From the NCBI GenBank assembly GCA_029215795.1, contig JARDYH010000002.1:6763501-6827500 (forward strand): a DNA stretch of 64,000 nucleotides, read 5' to 3'. Below are positions 31,386 through 43,329 of this stretch, in pieces. A program made the position numbers and the translations under genes. The first letter of the stretch is position 1. Each line of letters begins with the position of its first letter. The DNA comes from Anniella stebbinsi. Its lineage: Eukaryota > Chordata > Lepidosauria > Squamata > Anniellidae. The notes beneath the pieces are model-generated. The model searched no databases. It was not told the origin of the DNA and worked only from the letters and a program-made list of their open reading frames with translations.

Positions 31386-31531
31386 CAGGGCTCCTGCAGC
31401 TTTAACTGTTGTGATGAAAAGGGAATGTCACCAGATGCTGCATACATACAAGTGACACCTGGTGGAATTCCTTTTCCTCTACAACTATTAAAGATACAGG
31501 AGCCCTGTCCTCCTTTCCATATGGTCACCCT
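31386..31531. mobile_element. MITE family 1, right half
   Basis: GGGCAGGGCTCCTGCAGCTT, GTTGTGATGAAAAGGGAAT and right end CCTTTCCATATGGTCACCCTA. Left half missing; joined directly to the CR1/L3-like fragment. Confidence 0.75.
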
Positions 31532-32375
31532 AACACTACTGGAAGTACCTGGTTTTACACAGGTTGGAATTGCATTTAGGTGAAACACAGAAGTCTTCAA
31601 GCAAGCCACTACTAAATTCAGTCTGGCCTAAAACATGAGCATATTTTCAACCTTACGTTTTGTTCATCCGGAACTTTGAGATTTTGTTTTCCAGGTTCTC
31701 ATGGAAATGTGTATGCATTTTTGTACACTGTTAGGCAAGCAATTTTCCTAATAGGATGCATTTTAAAAAACTGCTTTCACTAGTACATGCATTTTGAGTG
31801 CTCTTTCTCCTAATACATGCGCTTGTTGGTTAGAGAACTCCATTTCAAAATTCAAAGAAGTACAAATTTCAAAGAATAACTGAGTTTCAGTTCGCAGGTA
31901 AGTTCACAGTAATTTCTCCCCCATCACTAGTTACAGGATCCAAGCAGAAGGCTCAACAGATGATGCACATTTGCCCTTGATTGAATGGAGGTAGAACTAA
32001 AGAAACAATAACTATTTCCTGGAATGAATAGGAGCCTTCTAGTTAAATATTACATTATTCTGAGAGACTTTCAGGTGGAGGTTCTTAGAACAAAGGGAGC
32101 AGAGGGGACACGCAGGTAGTACTTTAACCTGCTGTTCGATCTTGAAGTGATGATGTTTTAAGTTTGGAGGATATTTCCCATATGAGCCAACGGACTAAAG
32201 TGGTAGTTTGGAGGGCAGGAAGTCATCAGGATCTCCCATTGTTTGCCAATGCCCAGGAGGGTAACTCCTAGTAATTCAATCAAAGCAGAGTACACCATGG
32301 TCATGAACTCTGACTGCAAGTTATGCAGGCAGCTAGCAAAACTGCCTGTTAGCTACTGAGCCATATACAAGGCTA
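31532..32375. other. Unassigned DNA, partly family T
   Basis: 31620-31930 shows diverged ATGCAT/TTTGTAC motifs of family T; the rest has no recognisable structure. Confidence 0.35.
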
Positions 32376-32772
32376 TGTTGTTATCCTATAAAGCCCGAAA
32401 CAACTTGGGACCAGGATACCTAGCAGACCACCTTCCCAGAAAACATTTACAATCTTCAGAGGAGGTATTGCTGGCCGTTACAAAACAAATGGAATGTCGC
32501 CATGAAGAACCTCAATGGTGGGCCTTCTCTGTACTGGCACCCACCCTCTAGAAAATCCTCCCCTGGGAGGCGGAAAATGTAACATCCCGTAAACGCCTCC
32601 TGAAAACAAACCTTTTCACAGAGGCTTTCCCTGGACTTCCACTTATCTGGTTTTATATTGCCTTTTTAAAAAACCTTTAACAAGTTTATTTGATACTTGC
32701 ATTTTATGGTTTTAATTGTGCTAATGGGCTGATGGGCAGTACAAAAATGTAATAAATAAATAAATAAATACA
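32376..32772 (+). mobile_element. L2/CR1-like LINE 3' end
   Basis: Encodes, with a stop, YKARNNLGPGYLADHLPRK-like residues and TGGGCCTTCTCTGTACTGGC (AFSVLAP block), then CGCCTCCTGAAAACAAACCT. Ends with AAAAATGTAATAAATAAATA. Confidence 0.68.
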
Positions 32773-33014
32773 CCAGTTCGTACCTATCATAGGGCTCTCT
32801 TGTTCCCAGCTTCCCTGTGCAGTCTTCCTGAATTAGACAAGGTACTAGTCTTTTGCCAACATGTACACACACCTTCACGGCTGAGCTTTTCAGTAACCCC
32901 TGGCCCTATAAAGCTACCGAGTCAGCCTTGCCTGCTTTTTTAGTCTGGGCAAGTCAACTCTTGGGTAAAGAATCCCAGCTGACATCAGATCCCTCTACTT
33001 TCTTTTCTTCCAGC

Positions 33015-33345
33015 CTGCACATATGAATATAAGAAGAGCCCTGTTGGATCAGAGGTCTCTCTAATCCAGTTTCTTGTTTCCAGCCACATGCTGTTTGTTT
33101 ATTAGATTTCTACATTGCCCTTCATTATAAGCATCTCCAGGGAAGTTTGCAATAAAAGCATGCAATCATAACAAGGCAATAAAAGGAGCTCATGAGTAGG
33201 GCATGGACACAACCCTCCCTCCCTGTAACTGATATTCAGAGATATACTACTTCTTAACAGGGAGGTTCCATTTATCAATCATATAATAATAGACCTATAT
33301 TCTTCCATGAATTTGACCAATTCCCTTTCAAAGCTGCCTTAGCTA
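33015..33345 (+). mobile_element. CR1/L3-like repeat interrupted by an L2-like terminus
   Basis: GAATATAAGAAGAGCCCTGT-TGGATCAGA and TTTCCATGAATTTGACCAATT-like ends belong to the same family as 31300. The inner part (33093-33205, minus) has TTTATTAGATTTCTACATTGCC, an L2-like 3' terminus. Confidence 0.5.
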
Positions 33346-33724
33346 GTGACTCTTAACACATCTTGTGGCTGTCAGTTCCATCGTATGTTTGTCTGTGTGT
33401 CTACTGCCAGGCTGGCATCAAGGAGAAGCATGCCTGGGTACCTGCTGCAGGCCCACGACCCAACAGGGTCCCACTGAGAGGAACCTCCCGGTGTTGCTCC
33501 TCATCTTCTCCGCTGCTTGTTCACCAGTCTCCTGCTCCAGAGCAGATGGTAGTGGTGGGGGTGGGGAGAAGACGGAGCAGTAGACTCCTCTACTTCCTTG
33601 CTCAATGGCTCTTTGTGACTGAGCCATGAGTAGCAGAGATGAGAAAGACGGTATAGGGCAAAAGCAGATCATGGAAATGGTGATGAGAAGGGAGACATAT
33701 GGAGGGAAGGTGCCCATGGAGGGT
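33346..33724. other. Unassigned, moderately GC-rich DNA
   Basis: Overlapping open frames on both strands, none with a recognisable domain. No splice-supported exon could be argued. Confidence 0.3.
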
Positions 33725-33732
33725 GTTTTATC

Positions 33733-34052
33733 TAGGCTGACCATCTGAAAAGGAGGACAGGGCTCATGTCACTTTAACAGTTGTAGAGAAAAGGGAATTT
33801 CAGCCAGTGTCATTTGTATGCAATAAGTTCCTGGTGAAATTCCCTCTTCATCACAACAGTTAAAGTTGCAGGGGCCCTGCCTTCTTTTGCATCTGGTCAC
33901 TCTAGCATAGTGCCTGCACCTTTAACTGCTGTGATGAAGAGGGAATATCACCAGGAACTAATTGCATACAAATGACACTGGCTGAAATTCCCTTTGCTCT
34001 ACAACTGTTAAAGTTACATGAGCTCTGTCCTCCTTTTCAGATGGTCAGCCTA
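33733..34052. mobile_element. MITE family 1 copy
   Basis: 320 bp with ends TAGGCTGACCATCTGAAAAG and complement. Perfect 8-bp duplications GTTTTATC at 33725-33732 and 34053-34060. Confidence 0.92.
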
Positions 34053-34077
34053 GTTTTATCCCTTAAAAACCTGGAGC

Positions 34078-34276
34078 TAGGCGGACCATATGAAAAGAGG
34101 ACAGGGCTCCTGTAACTTTAACAGTTGCAGAGAAAAGGGAATTTCAGCCGGCGTTGTTTGTATGCAGTTAGTACCTTGTGAAATCCCCTCTTCATCACAA
34201 CAATTAAAGTTGCATGCACTCTACTAGAGTGATCAAATACAAAAGAGGGCAGGGCCCCTGCAGCTTTAAGTGTTGT
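34078..34276. mobile_element. MITE family 1 copy, truncated right side
   Basis: Starts TAGGCGGACCATATGAAAAG with GGACAGGGCTCCTGTAACTT, and breaks off after GGCCCCTGCAGCTTTAAGTG. It lies 26 bp from the preceding full copy. Confidence 0.8.
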
Positions 34277-35089
34277 TTCCACAAGCCTGGTGTGGAAAAG
34301 ACCAGTAACCTAGTTTGCTCATAATGACTTGGTTTCCTAATGCATGCTTTATTTAAAGTCATCCACTCTACAAGCCTGTACTACACCTCCCAGCATGACT
34401 GTCACAGCCCACAGGTGCCCACATCCTCTGAGAGGTGCTTGCCTCCTCTTTTTGCTGATGCTGCTCCTCAATAGAGCATTGAGTAGCATCGCTGAGGAGC
34501 AGCGGTGGCTGTCAGTGAACATGCCCTGTTCCAGCCAAGTCTTGCTGGGACTGCTTCAGCCCACACTTCGCACCCACAAGGATTTTTTTAATGCCATTAT
34601 ATATTCAAATAGGATGCTTCTAAACATCTGCTCAGCTGAATGTATACATGTGGAGATTTCAAAGTTTTGAATTACCAGCTCATGTTGCCAAAGTGGAACT
34701 GGGGCATCAGGAAACCCATCCCCATTGTTCTGATCTTTATTTCAGACTCAGGTGCTGAGCATTGCACAAACATTTGGCTGCACCTTTTGAGTACCTTTGG
34801 CTCCTTTGTTTATTTCCACCAACAATACCCATGCATTGAGAAAACACCACACAGAGACCAAAGCATTCTACGATTGTACTGACGGGTCAATATTCCTTTC
34901 CTCTGGTGTTTCTAAATAAATAAAGAAAGAAAGAAGAAAAAAAAAACCTTAAAACGGTAGCAAATTCTCCCAGCGGATCTTCAGAATCTTGGCCACTCTA
35001 CTACTGTCACATGAGTGAACCAGAAAAAAAAAATAGGATAGGTTAGCAGAAAATGTACAATCTGGGTATGAAGGGCTTCTTTTGAAAAG

Positions 35090-35092
<3 letters not shown>
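34277..35092. other. Unassigned DNA
   Basis: No gene or named repeat; includes an A/G-rich tract near 34915-34945. Confidence 0.4.

Positions 35093-35128
<36 letters not shown>
35093..35128. repeat. (CA)n microsatellite
   Basis: About 17 CA units. Confidence 0.96.
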
Positions 35129-35132
<4 letters not shown>

Positions 35133-35262
35133 GTTTTTCATTGGTACAGATGGTGGCCCTTAATTATTTATTATTTACATAGAGGTAAAATTTCCAGCTT
35201 TTATATTTGGGTGGGAAAAGGGGCACTGGATTATTCAAACAGCATTAAATGGCCTTGATGGT

Positions 35263-35268
<6 letters not shown>

Positions 35269-35321
<53 letters not shown>
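35269..35321. repeat. (GA)n microsatellite
   Basis: About 26 uninterrupted GA units. Confidence 0.97.
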
Positions 35322-35327
<6 letters not shown>

Positions 35328-35789
35328 CTCACCAGCACATGGCTGCTATCACTGGAAAGTTCAATTCATAATTGGCCTATTTGCATGTGTATTTCCCAAT
35401 TCCCCAACATGCCCACTTAAATTTGTATTTTATGGACAGGATAGCAAATTTAGGAGGTGGGCCATTCTGGCTCAGCACAACTTACAATAAAGAAAGCACA
35501 GTACAAATGGGGGGGGGGGACCAAACTCTTCTTCTGGTGCTGTGTTTCTCATATGAGAATGTGTCTTCCTTCACTCTGTTACAGAGACAGCTTAACTTGC
35601 TTTTTGGTACAGGATGGCTTCTGCTCTTGCCTATTACATCTAGAGACGCAGGAGAAATTTGTTCAAATCACATTTTCATGTGCATTTGCTTAATTTTGCA
35701 CTTCCAAAGCACTATGCGGACTGAAACACAGCTCCCCTTCAAAATTTGCCCTTCTCTGGATTTTACAACAGAGTCCCCCAATAAAAAAA

Positions 35790-36092
35790 AAAAAATGCAT
35801 ACAGAAATGCATATATAAAGGGAAATGTAAAATAATGCATTATATTAAGAATACAGCTTGCAAAAAAGGTGATAAACAATGCATACAGAAGGCATATATT
35901 AGGAGAAATTTGCACAAAAGTGCTTAAGAATTTCCATGCCAACTTTTTTTAAAAAAAATATCCCGAAGTTTGGGATGAACCAACCCTAAACCTGTCGGAA
36001 TTCTCAAAGTTTGATATAAACCGAATGTAAGATTGGAAAACGAGAAATTGAGAGAAACCAAACTGGAAAGATTCATCCATTCCTAATTTCAA
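35790..36092. mobile_element. Family T repeat ending ATTCATCCATTCCTA
   Basis: Repeated GCATACAGAAATGCATATAT motifs, then CCGAAGTTTGGGATGAACCA and GAATGTAAGATTGGAAAACG, ending CATCCATTCCTA. The end resembles the complement of TAGGGATG, suggesting a hAT-type terminus. Confidence 0.5.
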
Positions 36093-37495
36093 CTTGGGTG
36101 CCTTATGGTTATCAAAAACCATGAAGGCTATGAGAACATCTGTTGCCATTGCTAAATGTGCCAGAAGATCTTTACCCCACTTCCCAAATGACGACACCTG
36201 GAGATAGTCTAAGATGGAGTTATGCTGGCTCAGTGCTTGTTCAAACCTCTGGCAGTTGGCAAAGGCAGGTGGATCTCTTCCCTTATTCCTGCCACTGGTC
36301 CCTGGTTCAGAGAATTAGCATACATGCATCTGAATAACTGAATCCACAGAATGATGTCTCGGCAAAGCAATTTTGATTGGTTATCAAATGCACACAGCAT
36401 TCCAAATCAGAACTGAACTTTTGTATAGAAGAATCCCAGGTTCTGAAGACCAGGTCTGGAAAGAAATGGGAGAGAGTCAGTTGTTGATGGCTGAAAAATG
36501 AAAGTTTCACACCTGCTATGTACCTGTTCAGTACTTACCAGTAGACAAAAATAAGAAACCACTTCAGACCTGTTCTGCACCAGTAAGCAAACTTAGTAGA
36601 TATTGTGCCTGAAAAGTTAGGAGATTATGCTACAGTTAAGAACTTCCCTGTCCATCTCCTAGCCCATTACAAAAGACTAAATCCTTTCTAAAAATGACAT
36701 GTCTATAATCCCAGCTGCTGTTTTGCTGCCCTAGAGTCCTCCACCTGCACCAATCAAAATTGAGGACCATATCTTAAGAAATGGGGGTGGGGGGTCTGGT
36801 GTTTTTTAAAAACCTTTTTCCTAGCACTATCTCCTCTTCTCTCTTCCCCCTTTTTCAGCCTTTTGTTTTCCTAATTGAAATTCAGAATTCTGTAGGGGAT
36901 ACAGCCGATTGAGACATTAACGAGTCCGACAGCTCAGCTGTGTGGCTTATTTTTTTGTCTTGAGTAATAGATTTATTTTTGCGGGCTCCTGCTGTGTCCT
37001 CTGCCTGCTACGATGATTGTCATTAGTTGCTGTGGCTTTGCTCTAGAGAGCCTAGGAGGAGGGGGTGGGGGAGTACGAAGAAAGTGTTTGACAGTTCTGT
37101 CAAAGCTACTAGAAACATCAGAAAGTTCAAAATCTCCTATTAGGGCCTGCATTTTTCTCAAAGACAGGAACCACTCTGACATTATGGGACCGGTGCGATT
37201 GTTTCTTCCCTCAGGCTCCATCCCACACTGTTCCAGAAAGACAAGCCAGAATGATAGCATCATGTGGGGAGACCTTCTCCCTGATTCAGCCTCTAATACT
37301 GGTGTAGTTCTTCCACTGGACGTTATGCATCCTAATGGTGTGGATTGAAGCCACAGGGAGCAGTGACTACACTACATCAGTAACACAACTATCATCCCCA
37401 AATCTCACATGCATCTTGGAAAGAATATAAGTAGAGGTCACAGCAATGGACAGTTTTCAACTATTCAACTATTGTATTTTCTCATCCTGGTTATC
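36093..37495. other. Unassigned DNA
   Basis: No exon supported. 36880-37000 is AT-rich without repeats and could be conserved non-coding DNA. Confidence 0.35.
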
Positions 37496-37499
37496 CAGA

Positions 37500-37697
37500 T
37501 GCAAGGCTGTTAGAACAGTATGACCATGGAACCCATGACCTAGGGAGGTGGTGGGCTCTCCCACACTGGAGGCATTCAAGATGCAGCTGGACAGTCATCT
37601 GTCAGGTAGGCTTTAAGGTAGATTCCTGGTTTGACCAGGGGGTTGGACTCGATGGCCTTATAGTCCCATTCCAACTCTACTATTCTATGATTCTAAG
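37500..37697 (+). mobile_element. CR1 LINE 3' end
   Basis: GACCTAGGGAGGTGGTGGGC, CACTGGAGGCATTCAAGATG, GGGGGTTGGACTCGATGGCC and terminus CTATTCTATGATTCTAA. Confidence 0.9.
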
Positions 37698-38099
37698 AGT
37701 ATTTTCTATTGAGCAGGGAACACAACCAATTGGATACCTTCATAATGGATTTTAAGAACAATATTTTGAAGTCTTGAAGGTGGTTCATGTAGCATAAAAG
37801 AGAGTAAACTGCTATGTCTTTGTTATTGTTGTTGTTTATGATATTAATCCCTATAAAATCAAATGCTAAATTTGAATTATATGGTGGAGAGGAGGGAAGC
37901 CATGTGTGTTTTTCTGAGCCTGGCACAGAAAAGAAATCTGTTTTTTTTTTTCTTAAAAGCTTGCCTCAAATGAGAAGCAAGCTTTTAAGACCCCTCCCCC
38001 TGCCAAAGCCTCCCACTAAGGAAGTATGGTTGTTGTTTTGGTTAAATCGGCTCTGCCTTTCTTTTTGGGATTTCAGGCATCTTCCATTCCATCATCCAA

Positions 38100-38330
38100 T
38101 CATTGATGGAATCAGGGGGTTTGGGGGGGGAGGGGGGAGGAATTTTGTTCTACTTGCACTAATGCAAATCACTGCAAGTTCAAATTTGTGCAAACTCCAA
38201 TTAAAAAGAAAGAAAGAAAGATGGAAAGAAAACAGTCTCCAAATTTGCACAATCCACACAGCTTCGAAAAAGCTGGTTCTCTGTGGAATCCACAAGTCAG
38301 ATTCATAGAAATTGGAAGCTCTCTGGGCAG
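38100..38330. mobile_element. Dispersed repeat with TGCAAATC and AAAAGCTGGT end (family U)
   Basis: ACTAATGCAAATCACTGCAAG, CTCCAAATTTGCACAATCC and TCTGTGGAATCCACAAGTCAGATTCATAG-type end are shared with 39797-40172. Confidence 0.4.
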
Positions 38331-39000
38331 TCGAAGCTCTCTGGGCAGGTTACAACAATTCAATTATTGTAACTAAATCTAAGCATGTGCATTAAAACAG
38401 TCCTATCTTGCTTCCTGTCTCCCCTTCCTGTTGCATTTAAATTGTAGGTTTTAAGCTTCTAGGGGCAGGGACTTGTCCTCTTGTATTCTCCAAAGTACAC
38501 ACCAATGACTCCAAAGACATCAACATTCATCATGATAATACCTTCTCTCTCCCCATCCATGCTCCTGATGTGCTTTGCAGAGGCTCTCAGGAATTGAAGT
38601 TTTCTCTAGCGATACTACAATAGTGGTACTATCTTTTCCTCATGCTCTGCTGCTGCTGTCCATGACACCATCCCCATGAGAAAGTAAGTGAAAGGAAGGA
38701 TGGGGAAGGTACTTCGGGGGCTTAGGCTGGGACCTTTATTGGAAGATTGATTAAGGAAATGAACCAATGTTTCCCTAGATGCTAAGGCCTAGCAGTAATT
38801 GAGGAATTTCAGAAGGGGATAGCCCAGGCTTCCACCTTTGGATGGAATTCCCCAGCAGCTCTGTTCAGCTTTCTTTATTATTTCCTTTCATTTTCTTTCC
38901 AAGTGAAATCTCCAGAGTATCCAACTTCAGCTTCGGATGTGAGGTTGCGTGTGTTTGCAGTTCAAGACCCACCTTTTGACCTGGATTTAATTTGAAATAC
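38331..39000. other. Unassigned DNA
   Basis: A tandem CGAAGCTCTCTGGGCAG duplication near 38318-38348. Nothing else recognised. Confidence 0.35.
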
Positions 39001-39250
39001 ACATTTCCAGGGAATGTGGCAAGAAAGCCATCTATTTTATACACTTCCTAATGTCATTGGGCCCTTGTAAAGTTTCATCAGATAGACCTCAAACTGTATG
39101 ATGATAACATTGAAATGCGAGTCACAAGCTTTAATTAGGTACAATCAGAAATCATGCGGTGACTTCATTAAGTATCATTAAGAATGATCAAAATATTGCT
39201 CTTAGGAAAAATACATCAAAAGCATGAATTTACACATTGATTAAGCAAGA
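39001..39250. other. AT-rich unassigned segment, candidate conserved non-coding DNA
   Basis: Repeat-free, with CACAAGCTTTAATTAGGTAC, CATTAAGTATCATTAAGAAT and TTGATTAAGC, reminiscent of homeodomain-rich enhancer sequence. Composition only. Confidence 0.25.
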
Positions 39251-39514
39251 TCTGCAATTTCTAAAAAATCTGGTGTGAGGGGAAAAAAGAGAGGGGGGGG
39301 AAGAATGTAGCAAATTAAGTGTTCCTACCCTACTTAGCAACCAAGGGACTGCTTAGCAACCAGAGATGTTGGGCGGAAAAGAAAAGATGGCAGGGTACGA
39401 ATTCTCATTCCCTTTACAAATGGATAAATAAGTAAGAGATGCCAAAATAGTAGAATACGAAATGACATGGTTCTTCTTTCCTGCCTCAGCAAGTGCAATT
39501 TGTGCTTCATGAAT

Positions 39515-39745
39515 AATGATACATGTTTATGTAAAGTTCAGCAACACAGCAATGTGCCTCATATTGAGTCAGAACATGGATCCCTCTCACTCAGTAAGGT
39601 CTACCTTAGCTGGCAGAAGCAGTCCAGGTTTTTCGGATCCTACTCCGGGATTAAATTTGGGGATAGGGATGCATGGATACGTGCACTGTCTGTATCATGC
39701 AGGCGATCTTTCTTTCTGTTGTCCACTCATGGATGGAATAACATT
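39515..39745 (+). mobile_element. Old sauropsid interspersed repeat fragment
   Basis: CCTCATATTGAGTCAGAACA, TCACTCAGTAAGGTCTACCTTAGCTGGCAG-type and a CTGTATCATGCAGGCGATC block match the common ATTGAGTCAGACCAT repeat of reptile genomes, diverged. Confidence 0.5.
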
Positions 39746-39796
39746 TGTGGGGGGTTTTGGGGTGTGTTTTTACCAGAATTTCTTTCTTCATGGGTG

Positions 39797-40172
39797 AATT
39801 CACATTAGCACTGCTTTGTAATTTTGCGCATGCGCAAATGCACTAACCCACATTAGTTAATGAAGATTAGCATAGTTGTGCACATGTGCAGTAGCAGATT
39901 AGCAAATTTATGCAAATTTCCCCAAAGCTGGAAAAAAGTGAAAACTATGCAAATCTCCCCCAAAGCTGCATTTTCACCATTAGCCAATACAGGGGATTAG
40001 CAATTTTGGTTGGTTTGGGGGGGGTGTCTTTCACCCCCCCCATTACTAAATTTGTGTACAATTCCTGGAAGTGGGGAGGGGAGAAACTCTGCAAGTCTAT
40101 GAATCCATGTCACCCTGAAAAAGCCGGTCTGCTCTGGAATCCATTTGTCTGATTCATAGAATTTTGAACTGT
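39797..40172. mobile_element. Family U repeat
   Basis: GCGCATGCGCAAATGCACTA, several ATGCAAATTTCCCC units and the end GAATCCATTTGTCTGATTCATAG-type shared with 38300. Confidence 0.4.
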
Positions 40173-40975
40173 TGCAGAGTTCTCCAACATTCCTTCATGG
40201 GACCATCTCCAAACAAAATAAGGCTTCAGAGGGACTGACCAGGTAATGGGAAGGGGGTGTCAGGAATCGAAGAGAGGGAGCAAAAGATCTCAGTGGGTAC
40301 AGAATCCCATTTCACATGTTCCTGGGATTAAGCCTGCACTTTCAGATATTCCCTGGAGTATCTTCCCCCTTGACTGACATGGAGATCATATATCACTATC
40401 ACCATTTTCTTTTTTTTTTTCTATAGCACAGTGGTCAGTGAACTGTGGGCCACATGAGACCCTCAGCTGAGGGTTCTGTGGCTCCCACCCACTTTTCCAC
40501 ACAACCCAGCTGCTTCCTGGGGCTGTAGGAAAAGGCCACAGAAAAACGATTGCAGAAAGGAGGTGTCATGATAATACCTGTTCCCCTTGGTGTGGGGGAA
40601 GGAGTTTCAGGCTACCAATCAGAATCAGATTCTGAACCTGAGGAAGCAGGACTAGAAACGTCCCAACTTACACAGGAGTACACATTCTGTAGAGAGGGGT
40701 ATCTTGAAGTGCTCTAAAAGTGAGAAGACATGAAAACTGTCCTGTCTGAAGCATAAAGGTAATCGGAGGCTTATGGGAAATCAACCCCGTTTGAATTGCT
40801 TAGAAAACAGGTAACCTTTGCTTATTCTGGCAGATCTAAGGAAGTAGTATAACTCCTGCACATCCCATGACAGCTGGATGGAAAATACCAAAATTAGAGG
40901 CATCCAAAGACAGGCTGGGTTTCCATTGTAATCACTGCAGGGACAGAAAATGACTGAAACATGAATGAAAGAGAA
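40173..40975. other. Unassigned DNA
   Basis: No gene recognised. 40570-40690 has a mild acidic-coding character (GAATCAGATTCTGAACCTGA) like 4750-4900 but too short to call. Confidence 0.35.
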
Positions 40976-41019
40976 ACCAAGCAAATAGATACAATACGAT
41001 TTATTTTCTTCATGCAACT

Positions 41020-41525
41020 TCTTAGCCACTTTTTATGATATAGTCATCTGAAAGCAGGGTACAAAACCAATAAAACACAATAAAAATCATGTAGCATCAA
41101 ACAATAAAACAGTAAAACAGGAGAGAACGGAGACACAGAGACATAAGTTTACAAGATGCTGCAACGCTTCAATTGAAAGCATGGATGAAGAAATAGGCCT
41201 TTATTTGGCGCTGAAAGCTTATAAGACTCAGCACTGACCATATATGAATGGGGAGGAAGTCCCACAATCGAAGTGTCTGAATCAAGAATGCCCTCTCTCA
41301 GGTTCCGACGTATTGAACCCTGGCAGATGTGTAACTCTCAAGAGGGCATGCCCGCTAGACCTCACTATCTGGGCAGGTACATAAAGGAGAAGGTGTTCTA
41401 TCAGTTATCCAAGTCCTAAGCCATGCAGGGCATTATTTCTTGGCATAAGCGCCTTGAATGTGGCCCAGTAGCTTATGGGAAGTCAGTGTAGCTCCTACAG
41501 AACCAATTTAAAATGTTCCCTGTAG
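41020..41525 (-). mobile_element. L2/CR1-like LINE 3' portion
   Basis: On the minus strand a GGAGCTACACTGACTTCCCATAAGC block, GCCCTGCATGGCTTAGGACT (equivalent to ALHGLG), GGGCATTCTTGATTCAGACA and a 3' UTR with TTTTATTG repeats. Same region of the LINE as 16970-17300. Confidence 0.6.
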
Positions 41526-41924
41526 GCTATTCCCACTCCATAGGCTGCTTCACGTACACCATCACAAAATCAATTTAGAATATAAACCACATGTTACATA
41601 TTCAAAACTAAAACAGCAGCATAAATTCAGCTCAGTCCAGAACAGCAGTCCATATGACATGTACACTTTAGCAATGTATACAATCACAGAGCAGCAATAT
41701 TATATAAATCCAGACTAGTGTCATCAATTGAAAGTGGTTTGGAAGAATAGGGTCTTTAAAACCTGTCTAAAAACAACTGAAGAGGGAGCCAAAGGGAGTT
41801 TTAGACAGGGAAATTGTCTCTTCCCTGTCTAATGGAAGGCCAAGGAGAAGAACCACTCCAGCCAATGATAGCCAGGCTTAGAGCCTGGGCAGATTTGTAC
41901 AGGTATAGCTGGTTCTTCAAATAG

Positions 41925-42050
41925 AATTGTAGAATAGTAGAGTTGGAAAGGGCCTCCAAGGCCATCGAGTCCAACCCCCTTCTCAATGCAGGAATCCACC
42001 TGACAGATGGTTGTCCAGCTGCCTCTTGAAGGCCTCTAATGTGGGAGACC
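41925..42050 (-). mobile_element. CR1 LINE 3' end
   Basis: AGAATAGTAGAGTTGGAAAG, GGCCATCGAGTCCAACCCCC and GACAGATGGTTGTCCAGCTG. Nested in an older LINE. Confidence 0.88.
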
Positions 42051-42245
42051 TGGTCCCAAGCTGTTCTGGGTTTTAAAGGTCACCACTGCCACTTTAAATT
42101 GGGCCTGAGACTACACTGACAACCAGTGTAGCTGGCGCAGAATAGGTGCTACACGTTCTGAATTCTGTATGGCCTCATGGGACTGAGCAACCACATTCCG
42201 AACCAGGTGATGTTTTGCAGCCATCTTCAAAGGGAGTCCCACATA

Positions 42246-42565
42246 TAGGGTGACCAGATAAAATCCAGGTCAGGGCTCATGTCACTTTAACAGTTGTAGA
42301 GAAAAGGGAATTTCAGCCAGTGTCATTTGTATGCAATTAGTTCCTGGTGATATTCCCTCTTTATCACAACAGTTAAAGCTGCAGGGGCCCTGCCTTCTTT
42401 TGTATATGGTCACTCTAGTATAGTGCCTGCACCTTCAACCGTTGTGATGAAGAGGGAATTTCACCAGGAACTAATTGCATACAAATGACACTGGCTGAAA
42501 TTCCCTTTTCTCTACAACTGTTAAAGTGACATGAGCCCTGTCCTCCTTTTCATATGGTCAGCCTA
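42246..42565. mobile_element. MITE family 1 copy with mixed ends
   Basis: The left end is TAGGGTGACCAGATAAAATCC and the right end is the complement of TAGGCTGACCATATGAAAAGG, so the two termini are of different subtypes. Flanks CCCACATA and CACACATA match at 7 of 8 positions. Confidence 0.85.
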
Positions 42566-42902
42566 CACACATACCACAGCAAATTACTCTAGTGTAATTC
42601 AGATGTAACAAAGCTATGGGTGGCTGTGGCAAGGTCCACTTTCTCTCAATACGGATGCCGCTGGTGAATCAGCCACAGGTGATAAAAGGCATTCCTGGCA
42701 ACTGATGTCACCTGTGCTTCCATTGAGGTGGCCAACCTTGCAAGACCCCCCCACACACACACACAAGGTGCACACCTAGTCTTTTAGAGGGAGTGCAGTC
42801 CCAAACAGCACCAGTTGCACACTTCCTTCCAGATCAGTAGATTTGCCTCTGTTTTATCCAGATTAAGTTTCAAATTAAGTTTTCCCATAATTCCCCTAAG
42901 AC

Positions 42903-43222
42903 TAGGCTGACCATATGAAAAGGAGGACAGGACTCATGTAACTTTAACAGTTGTAGAGAAAAGGGGATTTCAGCCAGTGTCATTTATATGCAATTAGTTC
43001 CTGGTGAAATACCCTCTTCATCACAACTGTTAAAGTTGCAGGGACCTTGCCTTCTTTTGTATGTGGTCACCCTAGTATAGTGCCTGCAACTTTAACTGTT
43101 GTGATGAAGAGGGAATTTCACCAGGGACTAATTGCATACAAATGACACTGGCTGAAATTCCCTTTTCTCTACAACTGTTAAAGTTACATGAGTCCTGTCC
43201 TCCTTTTCATATGGTCAGCCTA
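42903..43222. mobile_element. MITE family 1 copy
   Basis: 320 bp, ends TAGGCTGACCATATGAAAAG and complement, with perfect 8-bp duplications CCTAAGAC at 42895-42902 and 43223-43230. Confidence 0.93.
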
Positions 43223-43264
43223 CCTAAGACTAGTAGGTAGAAGCAAGAGGTAGATGTGCCCCCC

Positions 43265-43277
43265 CTCTCTCTCTCTT

Positions 43278-43329
<52 letters not shown>

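Larger units (their letters stand above)
41530..42900 (-). mobile_element. L2/CR1-like LINE, interrupted by CR1 and by a MITE
   Basis: Blocks at 41750-41920, 42050-42245 and 42590-42890 form one diverged LINE tail in minus orientation; CAGTGTAGCTGGCGCAGAAT and GAGTCCCACATA are matched by the 5920-6000 copy. It is interrupted at 41925-42050 by a CR1 end and at 42246-42565 by MITE family 1. Confidence 0.55.

Noticed and set aside
33363..33744. Overlapping 88-108 aa frames with a signal-peptide-like start
   Set aside because: Frames on both strands overlap, no homologous pattern recognised, no splice context; treated as chance.
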